Shown piece by piece: positions 58,845-64,000 of a stretch of 64,000 nt of DNA. Under the pieces are notes generated by a model, which did not search any database, had not been told where the DNA came from, and saw nothing but the letters and a program-made list of their open reading frames with translations. Source of the DNA: a virus; the IMG/VR virus record IMGVR_UViG_3300022514_000030, positions 108,671-172,670 of that record; one strand, 5' to 3'. Numbering within the stretch: position 1 is the stretch's first letter; each line of letters opens with the position of its first letter. The translations under genes were made by a program, and so were the position numbers.

Positions 58845-59300
58845 ATGAACTGCGAGGGATGCGTAAACACCGATAAGTGTTATCGATGCAAGAATGGAAG
58901 CCTGTACAAGGCTGAAAAGAAGCGTCTGCCGCTCAGAAAGGTATCTCCAAACAAAACCTCAACTCCGTGGCGCAAGCTGGAGCACCAGGTAGCTGAGACT
59001 CTCACGTCTTGCGGCTACCAAGCCAAGCTGCAGCCGGCGTCGGGCAGCAAATGGTACGCTCCCGGCGACGTCATATCATCTGACTTCCTTGTTGAATGCA
59101 AGTCTCATCCCGTCTCGGCACGCGGTGAGAAATATCACACGATAACCAAGGAGCAGCTCAAGAAGATTGAAGACGAGGCGGCAGTCAGCGGCCGCCTTCC
59201 GATATATGCGTTCCAATTCAAAGGTGATACCGAGGTTTACGTCGTCATGAAGATGGACGTACTAGAAGAGATTCTGCAGGCTACCCGGAAGGGTATATAA
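58845..59300 (+). CDS. Holliday-resolvase/PD-(D/E)xK-like nuclease with zinc ribbon
   Basis: ATG 58845; 151 residues. C-E-G-C...C-Y-R-C at residues 3-16, then a basic linker. W-R-K-L-E-H-Q-V-A-E-T-L, G-D-V-I-S-S-D-F-L-V-E-C-K-S give the E...D...ExK residues of the PD-(D/E)xK family, in Hjc/RecU-like order. It probably cuts branched DNA during recombination or replication. Confidence 0.72.
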   Translation: MNCEGCVNTDKCYRCKNGSLYKAEKKRLPLRKVSPNKTSTPWRKLEHQVAETLTSCGYQAKLQPASGSKWYAPGDVISSDFLVECKSHPVSARGEKYHTITKEQLKKIEDEAAVSGRLPIYAFQFKGDTEVYVVMKMDVLEEILQATRKGI

Positions 59301-59358
59301 TTTTATGCCCATGTGTCCCGTATAGGAGACAAAGTATCACAACAAGGAGGACGGCGCT

Positions 59359-61191
59359 ATGCTTACAACCCGGACATTTGAAGAGGACTTAGCAAGAGAG
59401 CTTGTAGACTCGTACATTACGGAGCGTGACTGGAGGGTCAAGGAGAACGCCAACTCTACCTTCTCTCTTCAGTCTCTTAACCATTATCTTGCCTCAAGAC
59501 TGATTGCAACATACTGGCTGAGCGAGGTATACCCAAGAGATATTGCGGACGCTCACAGGAATGGTGATTTTCACATCCACGATCTGGGTTCTTTGTCGAG
59601 TTATTGCTGTGGGTGGGACCTGTATCAGCTGCTGGAGGAAGGGTTCAGGGGCTCGACGATTGGAGCTATCAGCGACCCACCCAAGCACTTTAGGACTGCC
59701 CTCGGACAGATAGTCAACTTCTTCTTCACCCTGCAGGGCGAGGCAGCGGGGGCGCAGGCTTTTGCTTCGTTTGATACCTACCTCGCTCCGTTCGTGAGGG
59801 CTGACAAGCTAACGTACGAAGAGGTCAAGCAGGCGCTCCAGGAGTTTCTGTTCAACATGAACGTGCCGATCCGCGCTTCGTCGCAGGTGCCATTCACAAA
59901 CATTACGCTGGACCTTAAACCTTCCCCTGCCCTTGCTAATCTACCTGCTCTTGTCGGCGGCAAGCCGTACGGTTACTACGGCGAGTTCCAGAAAGAGATG
60001 GACATGATAAACATGGCCCTTGCGGAGCTCATGCTGGAAGGTGATGCGCTTGGCCGTGGCTTCACATTCCCAATCCCCACATACAACGTCACTCCGGACT
60101 TTGACCCATCCAACCCAGTTGTGCGTAAGGTATTCGAGCTTACTGCTAAGTTCGGGAGTCCCTACTTTGCCAATTTCATATCCTCAGACATGAAGCCTGA
60201 GGACGTCAGGTCAATGTGCTGCCGGCTGAGGTTGGATGTTTCCGAGCTCAAAAAGAAAGGGGGCGGACTATTCGGAGCAAACCCCTTGACTGGATCCATT
60301 GGCGTCGTGACAATCAACCTGCCGCGCCTCGGGTATTTGTCGCAAACCCGTGAGGAATACTTCCAGCGTCTCGGTGAACTAGTAGACCTTGCGGTGGAGT
60401 CTCTCAACATTAAGCGTACGGTAGTTGAAGATCTTACCGAGAGAGGCTTGTACCCATACTCCAAGCATTACCTCAGACAGGTCAAAGAGGCCCGCGGTTC
60501 ATACTGGGCGAACCACTTTGGCACCGTAGGAGTTGTGGGAATGAACGAGGCATGCCTCAACCTGCTCGGGGTGGGTATAGCGCACCCGGACGGCTACCAG
60601 TTGGCCAAGGATACTCTCCTGTTTATCCGTGAGCGTCTTGTAGAGCACCAGAAGAAGCACGGCTTAATGTATAACCTTGAAGCCACGCCTGCCGAAGGCA
60701 CGTCCTACAGGCTTGCGCGTATAGACAAGAGGATGTATCCTGATATCATAGTTGCCAATGAGGAGGCTTACAGGGGCGGCGTAGAGCCCTATTACACCAA
60801 CTCCACAATGCTTCCCGTCGGCTATACGGATGACATATTTGAGCTCCTCGAGCATCAGTCGCCGCTCCAGTCGCTCTATACCGGTGGTACGGTGTTCCAT
60901 ATGTTCATCGGCGAGCGGCAGCCAGACCCCGAGGCCTGCGCATCACTCATACTCCGTGTATTTTCCAACTATACCCTGCCCTATATGTCCATAACACCGA
61001 CGTATTCGATCTGCCCCGACCACGGCTATATATTCGGTGAGCATGAAGTATGCCCGACCTGCGGCGCAGAATGTGAGGTCTACTCAAGGATTGTGGGGTA
61101 TTACAGAGCAACTAAAAACTGGAATGCCGGGAAGAGGGCAGAGTTTAAAGACCGCGCAACGTTTGACAAAGTCTTTGCAGGAGCGTGCTAA
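59359..61191 (+). CDS. nrdD: Anaerobic ribonucleoside-triphosphate reductase NrdD
   Basis: 610 residues from ATG 59359, after CAAGGAGGACGGCGCT. F-H-I-H-D-L-G-S-L, the finger-loop cysteines, a C-terminal zinc site (C-P-D-H-G...C-P-T-C-G-A) and R-I-V-G-Y-Y-R with the glycyl-radical Gly are all present. It reduces NTPs to dNTPs without oxygen, fitting an anaerobic host. The N-terminal ATP-cone is absent, as in shorter class III enzymes. Confidence 0.95.
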   Translation: MLTTRTFEEDLARELVDSYITERDWRVKENANSTFSLQSLNHYLASRLIATYWLSEVYPRDIADAHRNGDFHIHDLGSLSSYCCGWDLYQLLEEGFRGSTIGAISDPPKHFRTALGQIVNFFFTLQGEAAGAQAFASFDTYLAPFVRADKLTYEEVKQALQEFLFNMNVPIRASSQVPFTNITLDLKPSPALANLPALVGGKPYGYYGEFQKEMDMINMALAELMLEGDALGRGFTFPIPTYNVTPDFDPSNPVVRKVFELTAKFGSPYFANFISSDMKPEDVRSMCCRLRLDVSELKKKGGGLFGANPLTGSIGVVTINLPRLGYLSQTREEYFQRLGELVDLAVESLNIKRTVVEDLTERGLYPYSKHYLRQVKEARGSYWANHFGTVGVVGMNEACLNLLGVGIAHPDGYQLAKDTLLFIRERLVEHQKKHGLMYNLEATPAEGTSYRLARIDKRMYPDIIVANEEAYRGGVEPYYTNSTMLPVGYTDDIFELLEHQSPLQSLYTGGTVFHMFIGERQPDPEACASLILRVFSNYTLPYMSITPTYSICPDHGYIFGEHEVCPTCGAECEVYSRIVGYYRATKNWNAGKRAEFKDRATFDKVFAGAC

Positions 61192-61193
61192 TT

Positions 61194-61814
61194 ATGCTGC
61201 CTTCAGTAGCAGGTTTTGTAAAGCTTTCCCTGTGCGACTGGCCGGGCCACGTGGCAGCGGTAGTCTTTCTGCAGGGCTGCAACTTCCGCTGCCCGTGGTG
61301 CCACAACCCGGAATTGGTATATCCAAAGCTCTTCCCTATTCCGCTGCCGGATGACGAGGTAGAGCGCTTTATATCCTCGCTGTCTCCGAAAGTGTATGAC
61401 GGGGTGGTGGTATCGGGCGGCGAGCCCACCATCCACCCCACTCTCCCCAATCTTCTTCTGTTAGTCAAACAGAAAGGATTAAAGGTCAGGCTTGATACCA
61501 ACGGCTCTAACCCAGACCTGCTCGAACGGCTCATAGCCGAATCCCTCGTGGATGAAGTGGCTATGGACTACAAACTGCCGCTTGATATGTACCACATGGT
61601 CAGCTGCGGCAGTCCCGATGCCGTACGGAGGTCTATGGAGCTTCTCGCAGAGCGCGGTAACGGGTATCTCAGGACGACCCTGGTGCCGCTGCTGCATACA
61701 GATGAGGTGATGAGCCGTATGAGAGAGGAGTTTCAGCATATCACTGGAGGACGGCTGAAGTGGGTCTTCCAGGAGTACCATCAGCCCAAGAAGGTGCAGC
61801 CTAGTGCTTTATAA
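61194..61814 (+). CDS. nrdG: Anaerobic RNR activating enzyme NrdG
   Basis: ATG 61194, two bases after nrdD; 206 residues. The radical-SAM Cys motif is C-N-F-R-C-P-W-C (CxxxCxxC) near residue 30, with G-G-E-P afterwards. It generates the glycyl radical on NrdD. Confidence 0.93.
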   Translation: MLPSVAGFVKLSLCDWPGHVAAVVFLQGCNFRCPWCHNPELVYPKLFPIPLPDDEVERFISSLSPKVYDGVVVSGGEPTIHPTLPNLLLLVKQKGLKVRLDTNGSNPDLLERLIAESLVDEVAMDYKLPLDMYHMVSCGSPDAVRRSMELLAERGNGYLRTTLVPLLHTDEVMSRMREEFQHITGGRLKWVFQEYHQPKKVQPSAL

Positions 61815-61846
61815 AGCATCTCAGTCTTCTGGAAAGGAGTGATTTC

Positions 61847-62761
61847 GTGGTAACCGCTGAGCAATTGCTGGCTGATAAAGACCTGAGGGAGAAGTTAATT
61901 GCCAGGCTTGAGGTTCTAGACAAAGTCAAACAGGTTGTGACGATGTCGAATACTGAACTCATGACAGTAGAGCAGGTAGCGGATTATTATGAGGTGGGTG
62001 TCGATGTCATTAAGAAAGTCGCAGAGCGGCACTATGATGAGCTGACCCAGGACGGGTATGCCCTGTATGACCGGGAAAAGCTGCTGAGTCTTTTAAAGGG
62101 ACAGAATGTCACTTTAAAAACCCTCAGGGGAAGAACAGTTGCTACCATTGACAATCAGACCATTATCATTCCCAACCGCGGCCTCCGTCTCTTCACCCGC
62201 CGCGCACTGCTACGCGTAGGCATGCTTCTGCGGGATTCCGAAGTAGCCAAGAGAGTCAGGACCTACTTGCTCGACGTGGAGAACCTTGCGACGACCGAAC
62301 AGAAAATACAGGACATCCAAGAAGAGGACAGGCTGCTGCTGGCCGTCATTAAGGCTAAGACGCTGGATGAGCGGCTTGCGGCGATGAATGAGCTATACCA
62401 GTACATCGATCGCTACAAAGCACAGGTCGACTACCTGGTGAAGGAGAACAACCTCTTGGCTCGCGGCATTTCGTCCTGGCCTACCAGGCAGGCCATTAAT
62501 AAGCTTGTAAGAAAGCTAGCCTATTCAAGGTACGAGGGCAACTTTAAGGCTGCGTGGGAAAGGCTTTATGACGAGCTGCTGTACAAGCACAATGTCAATG
62601 TCAGAGCAAGGATTAACCGCAAGGGCGGCCAAACCACGACACTTTTCGATGTTTTGTCAGACGACGAAGTGGTAAAGGCGTTCCAGTCGGCCCTTGTCCT
62701 GTGCAAGGAAGCGGAGATAGACGTCTCCGAGGTGCTTGCAAAGGTTGAGATTAGAGTTTAA
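61847..62761 (+). CDS. Phage antirepressor-like/BRO-type protein, 304 aa
   Basis: GTG 61847 follows GGAAAGGAGTGATTTC. L-M-T-V-E-Q-V-A-D-Y-Y-E-V is a helix-turn-helix-like region. LRLFTRRALLRVGMLLRDS and V-R-T-Y-L-L-D-V-E match the pattern of phage antirepressors and ORF6C-like regulators. It may control a lysis/lysogeny-like switch or anti-immunity. Confidence 0.7.
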   Translation: MVTAEQLLADKDLREKLIARLEVLDKVKQVVTMSNTELMTVEQVADYYEVGVDVIKKVAERHYDELTQDGYALYDREKLLSLLKGQNVTLKTLRGRTVATIDNQTIIIPNRGLRLFTRRALLRVGMLLRDSEVAKRVRTYLLDVENLATTEQKIQDIQEEDRLLLAVIKAKTLDERLAAMNELYQYIDRYKAQVDYLVKENNLLARGISSWPTRQAINKLVRKLAYSRYEGNFKAAWERLYDELLYKHNVNVRARINRKGGQTTTLFDVLSDDEVVKAFQSALVLCKEAEIDVSEVLAKVEIRV

Positions 62762-62796
62762 GCGTGGCTCGGAGAAGCTCTTGTGGAGGGATGCAG

Positions 62797-63009
62797 ATGT
62801 TCAGAAAGATCTGCCCGCACTGCAACCAGCCATCGTACAGTGCATGTATCGAAAAGGGCAGCTGGATTTGTGCGTACTGCGGGACCGACATAACGGATGC
62901 GCCCGCATCCGCAGACCTGCGGAAAACAGTAGCCGGGCCCCGCTCAAATCCCGATTCCGCTATCTCCTCGCCAACTGAAATCCAAGGCCAAAGGGGGAAG
63001 GACCGTTGA
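62797..63009 (+). CDS. Small zinc-ribbon protein, 70 aa
   Basis: ATG 62797 (or 62791) follows GTGGAGGGATGCAG. C-P-H-C at residues 5-8 and C-A-Y-C-G near residue 24 form a zinc ribbon; the C-terminus is disordered. Confidence 0.58.
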   Translation: MFRKICPHCNQPSYSACIEKGSWICAYCGTDITDAPASADLRKTVAGPRSNPDSAISSPTEIQGQRGKDR

Positions 63010-63347
63010 AGAAAGTATATGTTGCTCATCCATACCTAGGTCTTCCCGAGAATAGGGCACGTGTAGAAGGAATCATCATTGGGCTTATGCAAGCGTACAA
63101 GGACACTGTATTCATCAGCCCAATACACACGTTCGGTTTCCTCTACAAGGTGCTCACGTACGAAGAAGGCATGAAGCTCTGTCTAGAGCTGCTCAAAATG
63201 TGCGACGAGCTGTGGTTGTGTCCCGGTTGGGAACAGAGTCGGGGCTGCCGGATAGAGAAAGAAACAGCCGAACAGTGCGGCATTCCAATAAGGTACCTGA
63301 GCAAAGAGCTGACAGAAACTCGGGACGCCAGCTCAAGCGCGGCCTGA
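63006..63347 (+). CDS. DUF4406/deoxyribosyltransferase-like protein, 113 aa
   Basis: TTG 63006 overlaps the preceding TGA. Y-V-A-H-P-Y-L-G, I-S-P-I-H-T-F-G and C-D-E-L-W-L-C-P-G-W-E-Q-S-R-G-C match the pattern of DUF4406 proteins, related to nucleoside 2-deoxyribosyltransferases. A role in nucleotide chemistry is possible. Confidence 0.65.
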   Translation: MKKVYVAHPYLGLPENRARVEGIIIGLMQAYKDTVFISPIHTFGFLYKVLTYEEGMKLCLELLKMCDELWLCPGWEQSRGCRIEKETAEQCGIPIRYLSKELTETRDASSSAA

Positions 63348-63391
63348 TGAGAGCTCAGCTAGAACAACAACACGGCAAAGGAGGAATGAGT

Positions 63392-64000
63392 TTGCAGATA
63401 GACAGAGCGCCGCAGTTTCAGATACTTGAGTCCTGCTATGCCATACTGAACGAGAGGTATAAGAAGCCACAGACCTGCTTTTCCGCCCTTCTCCAGTGGC
63501 TTGCACACAAGCTGCGCATCCAAGGCACACATGACTATCCCACTCCAACCCTTACGCTCGACATGGAAGCGAGACTGAACAGGACGCTCGACCTTGCTGT
63601 GTTGAAGCAGGAGCCGTGGGACTGGCTTGGCGAGCTCGCCGTGAAGCTCAACCTGTTTGATTGCGTGCCCCACAGGTCTACTCTGGACGAGGTAATGGAC
63701 TACGTGCAGCACAATATCCCACGCTCGATATCAAGGACAACGATCGTCTTCGACCCATCAGCCGGCACAGGCAGGCTCTTTTTCGGCATCATGCGCGCCG
63801 GTATAGAGTGCATCATGGCTGGCGCAGAGCCGTCTCCCAAGGCATATCGAATCCTGGTTGTCAACAAGCACCTGTACGATATGCCAGCCTTTGTCGTCAG
63901 AGCCGAGCTGAAGGAACCATTTGCCTCCCCCGTCTGGAATGAAGCCAATCTGTACAACCCGCTGTTCAACTTCGACAGGTCAACTACCCACCGCTTATAG
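63392..64000 (+). CDS. DNA methyltransferase-like protein, 202 aa
   Basis: TTG 63392 is chosen because AAAGGAGG (63377-63384) lies 7 bases away; ATG 63386 is only one base from it. V-F-D-P-S-A-G-T-G-R-L-F-F is the SAM-binding motif I of N6-adenine methyltransferases. The catalytic NPPY/F position reads Y-N-P-L-F, and the stop TAG falls at the last base of the window. Either it is a shortened or inactive enzyme, or the frame is cut by a mutation. Confidence 0.65.
   Translation: MQIDRAPQFQILESCYAILNERYKKPQTCFSALLQWLAHKLRIQGTHDYPTPTLTLDMEARLNRTLDLAVLKQEPWDWLGELAVKLNLFDCVPHRSTLDEVMDYVQHNIPRSISRTTIVFDPSAGTGRLFFGIMRAGIECIMAGAEPSPKAYRILVVNKHLYDMPAFVVRAELKEPFASPVWNEANLYNPLFNFDRSTTHRL

Overview
The window reads as the replication and nucleotide-metabolism part of a large bacteriophage, or a phage-derived replicon, of an anaerobic Gram-positive (Firmicutes-type) host. 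This is inferred from five things: almost every start has an AAAGGAGGTG-type ribosome binding site with frequent GTG and TTG starts; nearly all genes lie on the + strand with overlapping or ATGA junctions; there is an oxygen-sensitive class III ribonucleotide reductase (NrdD/NrdG); there is an amidase with a peptidoglycan-binding domain; and there is a PAAR-type spike-tip protein, which suggests a contractile tail. No integrase, capsid or terminase gene is visible here, so a plasmid or prophage cannot be excluded.

Layout. 1-1.1 kb: a gene on the minus strand cut by the left edge, with a nuclease-like segment and a glycine-rich hydrophobic segment. 1.6-9 kb: a GC-rich set of small genes of mostly unknown function, separated by strong rho-independent terminators and similar leaders, ending with an SSB. 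This part also holds two unusual non-coding loci, a TGGAACGAACCA-bounded element at 4.07-4.26 kb and a pair of 52-bp nested palindromes at 5.28-5.46 kb. 9.2-20.9 kb: an SNF2-type helicase interrupted by an intein, many unknown proteins, PAAR, dNMP kinase and ThyX. 21-22.5 kb: an AT-rich TnpB element. 23-29.8 kb: endolysin (minus strand), a MoxR ATPase/VWA-metallopeptidase pair, RecA, a Sak4-like recombinase and a second SSB. 29.8-34.8 kb: an expanded array of paralogous zinc-ribbon and helical proteins. 35-36.3 kb: a GroES-like protein, a lone tRNA-Trp and small zinc ribbons.

37.8-44.2 kb holds the most striking locus: a DNA polymerase III alpha gene (dnaE) broken into five exons by four group I introns. 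Two introns carry homing endonuclease genes, one of them on the opposite strand. Joining the inferred exons restores a continuous 1,097-residue polymerase.

44.2-64 kb: two HU-like proteins, another zinc-ribbon/helical pair, a UvrD-like helicase, a possible Rad52-like protein, a 3D-domain cell-wall protein, dUTPase, an Mre11-Rad50 system in an unusual split and fused form, DnaG primase, a winged-helix protein, a Holliday-resolvase-like nuclease, NrdD/NrdG, an antirepressor-like protein, a DUF4406-like protein and a methyltransferase-like protein.

Together the genes supply polymerase, primase, helicases, SSB, recombination, dNTP synthesis (NrdDG, ThyX, dUTPase, dNMP kinase) and chromatin-like packaging. 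Several operons start from sigma-70-like promoters that carry a GTGTCTC box at one of two fixed distances, which suggests a shared regulator.
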